Below, piece by piece: positions 18,225 through 27,170 of a stretch of DNA of 64,000 bases; position 1 is the first letter of the stretch; every line of letters starts with the position of its first letter. The position numbers and the translations under genes are program-made. The notes beneath the pieces are model-generated. The model searched no databases, had not been told where the DNA came from, and saw only the letters and a program-made list of their open reading frames with translations. The stretch covers positions 1-64,000 of the forward strand of contig JADJYE010000013.1 in the NCBI GenBank assembly GCA_016719945.1. Reading direction: 5' to 3'. Source of the DNA: Polyangiaceae bacterium. Lineage in GTDB: Bacteria > Myxococcota_A > Polyangia > Polyangiales > Polyangiaceae.

Positions 18225-19918
18225 TCAGGCCAGCAGCTGCGCGACCAGCTGCCCGACGGCGCGCCCGACGTCTCCGGGCGTGGATAGCCCGGCGTGTCCT
18301 CGGGCGCCGAACATCTCGGGCAAGAGCGCCTTGGAGCGCGGATCGGCGGAGAGCGCGAAGACCTCGACGCCGCGCTGGCGCGCCTCACGGACCGCCTGCC
18401 GCACGTCGCCGATGCCGTGGCGGCCCTCGTAGCGGTCCGTGTCGCTCGGCTTGCCGTCCGACAGCACGAGCAGGGCCTTGCGGCGCGACGTGGTGCGCGC
18501 GAGCGCCGCGGTCGCGTGGCGCAGCGCGGGCCCGACGCGCGTGTAGCCTCGCGCCTCGAGCCGCGCGAGCCGCGCGAGCCCCCGCACGAGAGGATCCTCG
18601 AACGACTTGAGCACGGTGAAGCGGCAGTCCTGTCGTGAGAACGAGCAGAACGCCCCCAGCGCGAGCTCGTCGACGATGTCCTCGCACGCGATGCTCACCA
18701 GCGCGGTCGCGTCTCGCTCCAGATCGAGGACGCGCCGGTTGCCGACCCAGCCATCGGTCGACATGCTGGCGTCGACCAGCAGCATCAGCGCGACCGAGTG
18801 GCCCCGTCGTCGCCGCGAGACGTACAACCGGCTGGGCCCCTCGTGACCCGAGCGCAGAGCCGTCGCGCGATCGACGAGCGCGTCGAGGTCGACGTCGGGG
18901 CCGTCGGGCTGGCGGGTGTGCCAGCGCATCGCGGTGTCGAGCCGGAAGAGCTCCGCCCTCGTCTCGGCCAGGGCGCGGCGCTCCTCGCTCGTGACGCGGG
19001 CTCGCAAGGCTCGACCCTCGGCCGCGTCCGCGGGCGGGTGCTCGACCGTCACGGCGCAGTGCCGCGCCAGGTATCGTCGATGTTTGGGGTCCCACTCGTC
19101 GTAGCGCAGCCCGGCGCCGCTCGCCTCGCCGCCGGTGACCTCCCCCGACAGCGATGCGTCGGCCCGGTAGATCGAGCGCGTGCGCTCGCCGGAGACGACG
19201 ACCTCCTCCAGGTCGAGCTCGTCGAGCGCGGCCAGGTGATCGGCGAGCTCGTCCCCTCCGTCGGCTCGCTTCGAGCCGCCCTTGTACTCCTCCGCGGTGT
19301 GGACCTTCTCGAAGGAGTGGGTGAGGGGTTGTCCTGCCCTCGCTCCTCGAGCAGGCGCTTCTCGCGCAGCGGCGGGGCCCGACGACGTGCGTCACGCTCG
19401 GTCGTCACCTGCGACGGCAGCTGCTCCGCGTCGGAGGGGCGCACGTCGTGCAGTGACGGCGCAGGCCGTGGCAGCAAGCGGCCCACCAGAGACTCGAGCG
19501 AGAGCGTCGCCGGCAGGGCTGCGCGCATCGACGCCCAGCCGGGGAGCTCCTCGAGCAGGAGCGCCTCCGCCTCCGCCGTGAGGGCGCCGAGCGTCGAGCT
19601 CGAGCCGGGAGCGCTGGCGACGCGCACCATCGCGCCCGCCAGCGTGGCTCTGACGATCAGCAGCCGCTCGTTCTCCTCGGCGGAGCCGAGCGCCGTCACC
19701 CTGCGCGGGAGCATGACGACCTCGCCCGAGACCGCCCCCGCGTCATCCACCAGGCGCAGCTCGAGCGGGCGACCGGCCGCCGCGCCCGCGAGCACGCGCA
19801 GCCGCGGCAAGAGCGGCTCGACCTCGACGGCGGCGGCCTGGACGGCCGCCGACTCGCGGGCCGTGAGCTTGGTGACCGCCCTCGACAGCCAGCCAAAGAT
19901 CGCCTCGTCGATGCTCAT
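18225..19918 (-). CDS. norD: NorD, VWA protein for nitric oxide reductase activation, frame interrupted
   Basis: About 564 residues after repair. NorD works with the NorQ ATPase to insert the non-heme iron of NorB. The N-terminal part (19918 to about 19330) is helical and ends at EKRLLEERGQDN; there the frame shifts. The frame entered next reads PLTHSFEKVHTAEEYKGG, a hallmark of NorD, then continues to the VWA domain with its metal site (LLVDASMSTDGW) and LVLSDGKPSDTDRYEG. The unshifted frame gives Arg/Ser nonsense. The gene starts eight bases after norQ ends. Probably a sequencing indel. Confidence 0.88.
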
Positions 19919-19925
19919 GTCCCGC

Positions 19926-20717
19926 TCAGAACATCAACGCTGCGAGGTCGGTCAGGCCCTTGGTCACCTCGGGCTCATCCGAGAGCGGCTGCACCACGCC
20001 GACCTCGCACGCGAGGCGCGCGTCCATGCCGCTGGTGATGAGCCGCGCAGCGTGGACGAGCAACCTCGTCGAGACGGTCTCGGGCAGCGCGAGGTCGTGC
20101 AGCGCCCGGACCTTGGTCGCGAACGCGACGAGCCGCTTGGCGACGCTCGCGTCGCACCCGGTCTCGCCGAGCAGCACCTCGACCTCGACCGGCGGCGTTG
20201 GGTAGCCCATCGCGACGGTGACGAACCGCTGTCGCGTGGACGGCTTCAGATCCTTCGAGCCGCGCCGGTAGCCCGGGTTGTAGCTCGCGACGAGCTGGAA
20301 GCCCGGCGCGGCCACCAGCTCCTCGCTCCTGCGGTCGACCCACAGCGTCCTGCGGTGGTCGGCGAGCGGGTGCAGGACGACCAGGACGTCGTCGCGCGCC
20401 TCGGCGACCTCGTCCAGGTACAGCACGGCACCCTCGCGCACGGCCCGCGTCGCCGGGCCGTCGAGCCACTCGGTGTCGCCGCCGCGGACGATCCAGCGCC
20501 CGAGCAGGTCCGCCGAGCTCGTCTCGTCGTTGCACGCGAGCGTCACCAGCGGACGCCCCAGCTCCGCCGCGATGGCCTCGACCAAGCGCGATTTGCCGCA
20601 GCCGGTCGGACCCTTCAGCAAGACCGGGAGCGACGCGCCGCACGCTGCACGCATCGCCTCGACCTCGCGTCCGACGGCGCGGTAGTACGGGGCCGAGGCG
20701 CCGCTGGCGTCAGGCAT
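19926..20717 (-). CDS. norQ: NorQ/CbbQ-type MoxR AAA+ ATPase
   Basis: 263 residues. Walker A is LLKGPTGCGKS near 33-43 and Walker B is AVLYLDEVAEA; a VASYNPGY sensor-type segment follows. This is the CbbQ/NirQ/NorQ branch of MoxR ATPases, which with NorD remodels NorCB so that its FeB site is loaded. The start overlaps the end of norB by eight bases. Confidence 0.92.
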   Translation of the reverse strand: MPDASGASAPYYRAVGREVEAMRAACGASLPVLLKGPTGCGKSRLVEAIAAELGRPLVTLACNDETSSADLLGRWIVRGGDTEWLDGPATRAVREGAVLYLDEVAEARDDVLVVLHPLADHRRTLWVDRRSEELVAAPGFQLVASYNPGYRRGSKDLKPSTRQRFVTVAMGYPTPPVEVEVLLGETGCDASVAKRLVAFATKVRALHDLALPETVSTRLLVHAARLITSGMDARLACEVGVVQPLSDEPEVTKGLTDLAALMF

Positions 20718-22095
20718 GTTGTGCCTCTGCGTCGAGGGGCGGCGCAGCCGGCTCGGCCGACGGGCTGCCCGGCTCGACCCGCCCGACCGGCATCCCGGAG
20801 CGGATGAAGACCCAGACGAACGCGCCGATGCCCAGGGTGAACAGGCTCGCCGCGAGGATCAGGCCCCAGAAGTGGACCTCGATCTCGCGCTGCACGGTGA
20901 GGAAATCCATGCCCAGCCGCCGCTCGAGCACGACCTGAGTGACGCCCGCGACCGCGAACGCGAGCGTCATGGCGATCATCCCGATGTTCGACGTCCAGAA
21001 CGCGAAGCTCGACGCCGTCGAGTCGTGCAGGCTCCGCCCCGTCAACATCGGCAGCGTGTACGCGATCATCGCCAGCACGATCATCGCGTAGGCGCCCCAG
21101 AACGCCATGTGGCCGTGCATGGCCGTCACCAGCGTGCCGTGCGTGTACATGTTGACCTGCGGCAGCGTGTGCGCGAACCCGAGGAAGCCGGCGCCCACGA
21201 ACGAGAGCACCGCGCAGCCGACGCTCCATTGAAGCGCCATTCGGTTGGGGTGCGCCCGCCCGCCCCTCCTCGCCATGGCGATGGCGTAGATCGCCATCCC
21301 GAGGAAGGCGACCGGCTCGAGGGCGCTGAAGATGCCGCCGACCATCAGCCAATAGCGGGGCGTGCCGATGTAATAGTAATGGTGGCCTGTCCCGAGGATG
21401 CCGGACAGAAACGTGAAGCCCACGATGATGTACAGCCACTTCTCGATCACCTCTCGATCGACGCCCGTGAGCTTGATCAAGAGGAACGAGAGGATGGCGC
21501 CCATGATCAGCTCCCAGACGCCCTCGACCCAGAGGTGAACGACCCACCAGCGCCAGTAAGAGTCCACCGTCTGGTTGGTGGTCGGGATCATGCCGGGCAG
21601 GTACAGCAGCGCGGCCATCAGCAGCCCGAAGAACAGCACCATCGCGGTCGTGGTCATGCGCCGCCCGCGCCAGACCGTGGCGCCGATGTTCGCGATGAAC
21701 GCGAGCACATCGACGACCACGAGGAAGTCGAGCGGGCGCGGGATCTCCAGGAACTTCCGCCCCTCCCACCAGTTGGCGTGGTAGCCGGCGATGGCGGTGA
21801 CGCCCACCGCGACGAACGCGCCGAGCTGCACCTTGGCCAGCCAGGGCCACATCAGCTCGCGCTCGCACTCCTCGGGCACGATGTAATAGGCGGCGCCCAT
21901 GAACCCGACGAGCAGCCACATCACCAGCAGGTTCGTGTGGGTCGCGCGAGCCGTGTGGAATGGGATGACGTCGTGCAGCACGTCGTAGCCGGCGTGCGCG
22001 AACCCCATGATGAAGCCGTAGACGATCTGCAGGGAGAACAGCAGCATGCACGTGGCGAAGAACCACCACGCGATCCTTTGGGACTCGTAGCGCAT
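20710..22095 (-). CDS. norB: Nitric oxide reductase subunit B (cNOR catalytic subunit)
   Basis: 461 residues with about twelve membrane helices. Reduces two NO to N2O. All metal ligands are visible: low-spin heme b His in RATHTNLLVMWL and in HGHMAF, heme b3 His in the same HGHMAF, and the FeB ligands in HLWVEGVWEL (His and Glu) and GTGHHYYY (two His). There is no quinol-oxidising N-terminal extension, so it is the cytochrome c-dependent type, consistent with norC three bases upstream. The C-terminal tail of about 25 residues is Pro/Ala/Glu-rich. Confidence 0.96.
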   Translation of the reverse strand: MRYESQRIAWWFFATCMLLFSLQIVYGFIMGFAHAGYDVLHDVIPFHTARATHTNLLVMWLLVGFMGAAYYIVPEECERELMWPWLAKVQLGAFVAVGVTAIAGYHANWWEGRKFLEIPRPLDFLVVVDVLAFIANIGATVWRGRRMTTTAMVLFFGLLMAALLYLPGMIPTTNQTVDSYWRWWVVHLWVEGVWELIMGAILSFLLIKLTGVDREVIEKWLYIIVGFTFLSGILGTGHHYYYIGTPRYWLMVGGIFSALEPVAFLGMAIYAIAMARRGGRAHPNRMALQWSVGCAVLSFVGAGFLGFAHTLPQVNMYTHGTLVTAMHGHMAFWGAYAMIVLAMIAYTLPMLTGRSLHDSTASSFAFWTSNIGMIAMTLAFAVAGVTQVVLERRLGMDFLTVQREIEVHFWGLILAASLFTLGIGAFVWVFIRSGMPVGRVEPGSPSAEPAAPPLDAEAQHA

Positions 22096-22098
22096 GGA

Positions 22099-22776
22099 TT
22101 ACCTCTTGCTCCCTAGGAAGGTCACGAGCTCCTCGATCTGAGCGTCGGTGAGCGGCAGCTTCGGCATCTTGGTGCCGGGCTTCACGTTGGTGGGGTCTCT
22201 GAGCCACTTCCTGAGGTAGTCGGCGTCGAGGCGTGTACCGACGCCGTCGAGGGATGGACCGACCGTCCCACCTTGGCCGTCGAGGGCGTGGCAGACCGTG
22301 CAGGTCTGCTTGAACACCAGCGGCTGGGTGTCGAGCTTCGCGGTCTGCGCGGTGCCCTGTGCGAGCGGCGGCGTTGGCGGGAAGCCGTTGAGGTCCACCC
22401 CGCCGGCCCATTTGAAGAAGGCGACGAGCGCCGTCTTGTCGTCCTCCGAGAAGTCGTACTTCTGCATCTTGCGCTCACCCGGGTACATCGCCGCGGGGTC
22501 GGTGAGCATCCCGCGGATGAACTGCTCGCCGCGGCGCTCGTAGACCTTCGTGAGCTCGGGCGCGTAGTAGGCGCCTTCGCCGAACAGCGTGTGGCAGCCC
22601 ATGCAGTTGTTGCTCTCCCAGAGATCTTTGCCGCGCTTGACCTCCTCGGTGATGTCGTCGTGCTTGGTTTGCGCGGGGATGCGCGAGAACGTGTCGACCG
22701 TGAGGCCGATGAACGCCACCGCGCAGAGGCCGGTGCCTATCAAGAAGAAGGCGCGTGCTTGAGACTTGCTGAGCAT
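22099..22776 (-). CDS. norC: Nitric oxide reductase subunit C with a second cytochrome c domain
   Basis: 225 residues, against about 145-150 for the usual NorC. An N-terminal membrane anchor (residues 8-27) is followed by the NorC heme domain with CMGCH near residue 58 and LFGEGAYYAPEL. After a short linker there is a second cytochrome c-like domain with CTVCH near residue 160 and a C-terminal Met region (KPGTKMPKLPLTDAQIEEL). The extra domain could act as a built-in electron donor. The ATG has a GAGGG ribosome-binding site, and an FNR/DNR-type box lies about 81 bases upstream. Confidence 0.93.
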   Translation of the reverse strand: MLSKSQARAFFLIGTGLCAVAFIGLTVDTFSRIPAQTKHDDITEEVKRGKDLWESNNCMGCHTLFGEGAYYAPELTKVYERRGEQFIRGMLTDPAAMYPGERKMQKYDFSEDDKTALVAFFKWAGGVDLNGFPPTPPLAQGTAQTAKLDTQPLVFKQTCTVCHALDGQGGTVGPSLDGVGTRLDADYLRKWLRDPTNVKPGTKMPKLPLTDAQIEELVTFLGSKR

Positions 22777-22850
22777 GATTGCCCTCGCGCGCGGGCTCGA
22801 GCTGAGCCCGACGCATGGTCGATTCGTAGCAACGTCGGGCGCGAGGCCCG

Positions 22851-22864
22851 ATGATCCAGATCAG
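22851..22864. promoter_or_regulatory. FNR/DNR-type box ahead of norC
   Basis: ATGATCCAGATCAG contains TGAT-N4-ATCA, the core of the TTGAT-N4-ATCAA consensus recognised by FNR/Dnr/NnrR regulators. It sits in the 118-base gap between the radical SAM gene and norC, centred about 81 bases upstream of the norC start. The 12-base core is the exact reverse complement of the one ahead of nirS. Binding by the regulator at 17487-18182 is inferred. Confidence 0.7.
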
Positions 22865-22894
22865 CTGCCGGACGATTGCGCCGCGCGACGAGCG

Positions 22895-24049
22895 CTACCC
22901 GCCGAGTGACGGGGAGCTGCCGTCGCTCGGGCGTTCGGGCGCCGGCGCGCCGGGCTCATGGGTGCAGAGCGGATCTTCCGCGAGCGGGTCGCCGGTCGCC
23001 GACCAGGCGCGAGCGCGCGAGCCACCACACACCAGCGCGTGCTCGCAGCGGCCGCAGCGGCCGCCGAACTCGGTGGGGACGCGCAGCTTCCGGAAGAGCG
23101 GCGCGTCGCGATAGACCGCGACCACGTCGTCGACCTTGACGTTCCCGCAAGGCAGCTCGAGAAAACCTGAGGGGCAGATGTCGCCCACGTTCGAGATGAA
23201 GAGGATGCCATTGCCGTCGCGCACCCCCCCGGCGTGCGTCGCGTGCCCACGCGGAGGCGGTGGCGACCCGGCGTCGGCGGCGCCTTCGGGGCCAGGACGA
23301 GCCGCCTTCATTCGCTCGGCGACGACCCGCCGGATCTGCGGCGCCTCGGTCGTGGTGATGACGAGGCCGCCACGCCCTGTCGCCATGCGGGCCGACGAGA
23401 GCCCGGCGATCCACGACAGGATCTCCTCGGCGCGCTCGGGGGTGACGGGCGCGAGGACGTTTCCGCGCCCGACCGTGACCAGGAAGAACAGGCTCCAGCG
23501 GGCGGCGCCGAGCTCGCGGACGATCTCGTGGATGCGAGGGAGGTCGTCAGCCGTCTCTTCGCACACCAGCGTGTTGACCTGGAACGGCAGGCCGGCCGCT
23601 CGCGCGGCCGCTGCGGCGCGCAGCGTGCGCTCGAAGGTGCCGGGGACCTGCCGTATGGCGTCGTGGCGCTCGGCCGTCGCGGCGTCGAGGCTGAGCGAGA
23701 TGGCGTCGACCCCATGCGCCGCGAGCTCGCCGATCGCCGCCTCGGTGAGCAGCGGCGTCGCGCTCGGGGCGACCGAGACGTGGAAGCCGAGCCCTCGGGC
23801 GTGATCGATGAGCTCGAAGAGGTCAGCGCGCTTCAAGGGGTCTCCTCCGGTGAAGACCAGGTGGGGCAGCGGCGAGCCGAAGCCTCGAAGCGCCTCGAGC
23901 AGGGCCCGGCCCTCGGTCGTGGAGAGCTCGCGAGGGTCCGCCTCGGGCGCGGCCTCGGCGCGGCAATGGCGGCAGGCGAGATCGCAGGCGTTGGTGGTCT
24001 CCCAATAGATGCGCAGCGGCGCGGCGTCGTAGATGAGTCTCTGCGGCAT
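22895..24049 (-). CDS. Radical SAM/SPASM protein (TIGR04053-like, heme-related)
   Basis: 384 residues. The radical SAM cysteines are in NACDLACRHC near residues 21-30, followed by the SAM-binding GGDPL segment. The C-terminal SPASM-like region has cysteines in ICPSGFLELPC and CGRCEHALVCGGSRAR. The sequence follows the pattern of TIGR04053/AhbD-NirJ-like proteins that modify tetrapyrrole propionates. In this cluster it may be a second heme d1 assembly enzyme beside nirJ, or a heme b synthase of the siroheme-dependent route. The start is three bases after the stop of the methyltransferase gene. Confidence 0.75.
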   Translation of the reverse strand: MPQRLIYDAAPLRIYWETTNACDLACRHCRAEAAPEADPRELSTTEGRALLEALRGFGSPLPHLVFTGGDPLKRADLFELIDHARGLGFHVSVAPSATPLLTEAAIGELAAHGVDAISLSLDAATAERHDAIRQVPGTFERTLRAAAAARAAGLPFQVNTLVCEETADDLPRIHEIVRELGAARWSLFFLVTVGRGNVLAPVTPERAEEILSWIAGLSSARMATGRGGLVITTTEAPQIRRVVAERMKAARPGPEGAADAGSPPPPRGHATHAGGVRDGNGILFISNVGDICPSGFLELPCGNVKVDDVVAVYRDAPLFRKLRVPTEFGGRCGRCEHALVCGGSRARAWSATGDPLAEDPLCTHEPGAPAPERPSDGSSPSLGG

Positions 24050-24051
24050 GA

Positions 24052-24873
24052 TCAGCCCTCCCTGGGCTCCAGGCAGCCTTGGCTCGTGAGGGTCGCCGCG
24101 TGAAGCGCGCCCTCGAGGCGCTCCGAGAGAGTGACTACCTCACCGATGACGACCAGCGCCGGGGCCTCGACCCCGCGTCGCTCCACCTGCGCCGCGATGT
24201 CCTGGAGCGTCCCGCGGACGACGACCTGCCTGGGGGTCGTCCCGTGGGCGATGACCGCCGCGGGCAGCGCGGGCCGGCAGCCCGCGTCCACGAGCGAGCG
24301 CGCGACGCGCGCCAGGCGGCCGAGGCCCATGAAGGCCACGAGCGTGCCGCCGACCCGCGCGAGGGCCTGGTAGTCGACGTTGTCTTTGCCGTCGCCCGAG
24401 GTGTGCGCCGTGAAGAACGTCACGGAGCGCGCGAGGTCGCGGTGCGTGACCGGGATCCCTGCGCTGGCGGGGACGGAGGTGCCCGAGGTGACTCCGGGGA
24501 CGACCTCGAACGGCACGCCGGCTGCGGCCAGCGCGAGGGCCTCCTCTCCGCCGCGGCCGAACACGAACGGGTCACCCCCCTTGAGCCGCACGACGTCGAG
24601 CCCCGCGCGCGAAAGCTCCGTGAGCCGCGCGTTGATCTCTGCCTGGGGCAGGGTGTGGCGAGAGTCCCGCTTGCCGACGTCGATGAGCTGGGCATCGGGC
24701 CGCGCGAGCGCCAGCAGCTCGCGGCCGACCAGCGCGTCGAAGACGACCGCGTCCGCCTGCTCGAGCAGGCGCCGCCCCTTGACCGTGATGAGCTCCGGAT
24801 CGCCTGGCCCGGCGCCGACGAGCGCGACGCGCCCGAGCCGCGCGCCCGACGAGCCATCTGCCGCGGGGCTCAC
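24052..24873 (-). CDS. nirE: Uroporphyrinogen-III C-methyltransferase (NirE/CobA type)
   Basis: 273 residues from a GTG that overlaps the stop of the preceding gene (GTGA). It makes precorrin-2 by methylating uroporphyrinogen III, the entry step to siroheme and heme d1. Family motifs are VALVGAGPGDPELITVKG, the GGDPFVFGRGGEEA SAM loop, AGIPVTHR and the C-terminal HGTTPRQ. There is no fused CysG dehydrogenase/ferrochelatase domain. Placement inside the nir cluster favours NirE as the name; CobA is biochemically equivalent. Confidence 0.88.
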   Translation of the reverse strand: MSPAADGSSGARLGRVALVGAGPGDPELITVKGRRLLEQADAVVFDALVGRELLALARPDAQLIDVGKRDSRHTLPQAEINARLTELSRAGLDVVRLKGGDPFVFGRGGEEALALAAAGVPFEVVPGVTSGTSVPASAGIPVTHRDLARSVTFFTAHTSGDGKDNVDYQALARVGGTLVAFMGLGRLARVARSLVDAGCRPALPAAVIAHGTTPRQVVVRGTLQDIAAQVERRGVEAPALVVIGEVVTLSERLEGALHAATLTSQGCLEPREG

Positions 24874-25895
24874 GAGGCCTGCCCCGCGCGCTGCGCCCAC
24901 CACGACGTCAGCTCCGGGAGGTAGTACCTGAGCCGGGTCTTCTTGAACTCCCGCTGGCTGAACAGGACGTCGTAGTCGCCCACGCCGGTGGACTCGGCGA
25001 GCTCGGCGGCCACCCTGCGAACCGCGGGCTCGTCGGGGCCGTGGATCATGCTGTAGAGCGAGTAGTCGAAGCCCGGGAAGGGCGGCCGCGAGTAGCAGTG
25101 GCTCACCTCCGGCGCCGAGGCGAGGCGCTCGCCGACTCGCCTCACGTCCTCTTCGGCGACGCGCCACACGGCCATTCCGTTGCCGCGGACGCCGAGCTTC
25201 CTGTGGCGGAAGGTCGCCACATACCGGCGCAGCGCCGTGCCCAGCAAGCGGTGAGCGAACCCCAAGAGCTCATCGGTCGAGACCTCAACCTGATCGGCGA
25301 GCGCGGCGAACGGGCGCTCGCGCGCGGGCAGCGGCGTCTGCAGCGCGCGCACCATCGCGACCTCGCGAGCGTTCGGGGAGAAGCGCTGGCTGGCGTCGCC
25401 GAGGGCGACCTGGGTGTCGTTGCGGCGCGACTCGAGATCGAAGCTGACGCCGATCTTGAAGGTGTGACCCCTGCGCAGAGGATGAAAGGCAGCAGGGTCT
25501 ACTCCGGTCTCCGCGGCCAGCAGGCCCAGGGTCGCCTCGAGGCCCATCTCGGGGGGGACCGCGAGGGTGAACCACAGGTTGGTGGCGTGGTTGCGCTCGT
25601 AGCAGTGGGTGACCGTCGGGTGGCGGGCGACCCCTCGGGCCACCGCTTCGAGCTGTTGGTCTGCGACGGCGACAGCGACCAGGGCGCTGTCATAGCCGAG
25701 CGCTTCGCCCTCGAACACCGCGGAGACCTCCCGCAGCTCTCCCCCTTCGAGCCATCGCTCGACCTGTCCGAGCACGGCGCTGCGCATCAGGCCGGTCTCG
25801 TCGGCCAGGGCGCTCCACGGGTCGGGGGCCAGGGGGAAGCGCCTCTGGATGGCGCTCGCGAGGGCGCTGGACTCTGCGGTCGACATGGCTTTCAT
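24870..25895 (-). CDS. Fused siroheme decarboxylase (NirDL/NirGH, AhbAB type)
   Basis: 341 residues made of two tandem Lrp/AsnC-like units, each a winged helix followed by a ferredoxin-like domain. The first covers about 1-165 (THCYERNHATNLWFTLAVPP) and the second about 175-335 (RYVATFRHRKLGVRGNGM and SHCYSRPPFPGFDYSLYSMIHG). This pair decarboxylates siroheme to 12,18-didecarboxysiroheme in heme d1 synthesis. Here one chain replaces the separate nirD-L and nirG-H genes. The ATG follows a near-perfect AGGAGG. Confidence 0.9.
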   Translation of the reverse strand: MKAMSTAESSALASAIQRRFPLAPDPWSALADETGLMRSAVLGQVERWLEGGELREVSAVFEGEALGYDSALVAVAVADQQLEAVARGVARHPTVTHCYERNHATNLWFTLAVPPEMGLEATLGLLAAETGVDPAAFHPLRRGHTFKIGVSFDLESRRNDTQVALGDASQRFSPNAREVAMVRALQTPLPARERPFAALADQVEVSTDELLGFAHRLLGTALRRYVATFRHRKLGVRGNGMAVWRVAEEDVRRVGERLASAPEVSHCYSRPPFPGFDYSLYSMIHGPDEPAVRRVAAELAESTGVGDYDVLFSQREFKKTRLRYYLPELTSWWAQRAGQAS

Positions 25896-25910
25896 CGAAG
25901 ACCCTCCTGC

Positions 25911-27170
25911 TCACAGGCCCAATCGAAAGGCGCGCCACGGGCCAAAGATGCCCGACGGCGAGCGCAGCGTCTCGACGTCGACGACCTCGTAGGTCGATGC
26001 GTCGATCAGCACGAGGCGGTCGTCCGCGTTGGCCGTCGCGAGCACGTGCGAGCCCCGCGGCGTAAAGTCGAAATGGTAGACCCGCCGGCCGACCTCGATG
26101 GTCTGCGTCGTGGCGAGGGTCTCGGCGTCGATGACGTCGATGAAGGAGTCGTCCTCTTCACCCGAGAACGAGACCCAGATCTCCCGCTCGCTGGGCGAGC
26201 GGACGGCGTACACCGGGTGTCCGCGCAGCGGCACGCTACCGACGTAGCCGAACGTCCGCCGGTCGAGCACGGCGAGGCGCTCCTCGCCGACCAAGGGCAC
26301 GAAGACGTGCTCATTCGCGACCGCCCATGAGGCCATGTGAGGCAGCTTGGCCGGCGTGTTGCGCTTGCGGAACATCTCCGCGTCCTCGAGCAGGACCTCG
26401 CGAACGCCAGCCTCGGGCCGCGCGAGATCGAGGACCGCGACCTGCGCGGAGTTGAGCTTGCCCACGACGTAGTAGCGCCCGTCCGGCGTGATCATGGCGT
26501 CGTAGGGCATGCCCTCGCCGGAGGGCACGCGCAGGGTGATCGGCGCCTCGGGCTTCGAGGCGTCGAGGATCCAGATCTCCTGGCCCTCGATCAGCACGCA
26601 GGCGAAGCGGTTGCCGGGCACGTCGACCATCCCGGTGACCCGGGAGGTCAGGGTCTGCCCGTCTCGTTGGAACGTCGCCTCGTGGCGCTTGCGGACCTCG
26701 AGCGTCGCGACGTCGACGATCGACACGCCGCCGGGGACGTATTCGGCCACCGCGATGGTTCGCCCGTCGTGGCTGACGGCGTTGTCGATCGAGTTGGAGG
26801 AGGTCGCGACCTCACCGTCGACCTTCAGGGCGTGCAGGTCGATCCGGTGGAGCTTGCCGCCTCGGGTGGCGAGGAAGCCCCAGCGCAGGTCGGGGCTGAA
26901 GGTCATCGTCGCGTGGCTGAGGTCGGCGAGGCCCTCGATGCGCTCCGGCGCGAGCTCTCGCCGCGCGTAGTCGTACACGGCGAGCGAGCCGGAGCTGCGC
27001 TCGACCACCAGCACCCGCGTGCCCAGGGCGCCGAAGGTCGCTGGCGGGGTCTCCTCGGCGGGCGCGGAGTCGCCGCCGGACGAGCGGTCGCAGGAGCCGG
27101 CCAGGACGAGGCAAGACAGCAGCAGGCAGCGGAGGGCACCAATGCGGCGCCGAGTCTCAAGCCTGAACAT
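25911..27170 (-). CDS. nirF: NirF, periplasmic heme d1 biosynthesis lipoprotein
   Basis: 419 residues from the ATG at 27170, which has CAGGAG upstream. Signal peptide and lipobox (LSCLVLAGSC) anchor it to the membrane. The mature part is a beta-propeller related to the d1 domain of NirS, with repeated strand motifs such as LAVYDYARRELAPE and VSIVDVATLEV. NirF binds d1 precursors and acts late in heme d1 formation (family knowledge). Its start overlaps the end of nirJ by 14 bases. Confidence 0.92.
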   Translation of the reverse strand: MFRLETRRRIGALRCLLLSCLVLAGSCDRSSGGDSAPAEETPPATFGALGTRVLVVERSSGSLAVYDYARRELAPERIEGLADLSHATMTFSPDLRWGFLATRGGKLHRIDLHALKVDGEVATSSNSIDNAVSHDGRTIAVAEYVPGGVSIVDVATLEVRKRHEATFQRDGQTLTSRVTGMVDVPGNRFACVLIEGQEIWILDASKPEAPITLRVPSGEGMPYDAMITPDGRYYVVGKLNSAQVAVLDLARPEAGVREVLLEDAEMFRKRNTPAKLPHMASWAVANEHVFVPLVGEERLAVLDRRTFGYVGSVPLRGHPVYAVRSPSEREIWVSFSGEEDDSFIDVIDAETLATTQTIEVGRRVYHFDFTPRGSHVLATANADDRLVLIDASTYEVVDVETLRSPSGIFGPWRAFRLGL

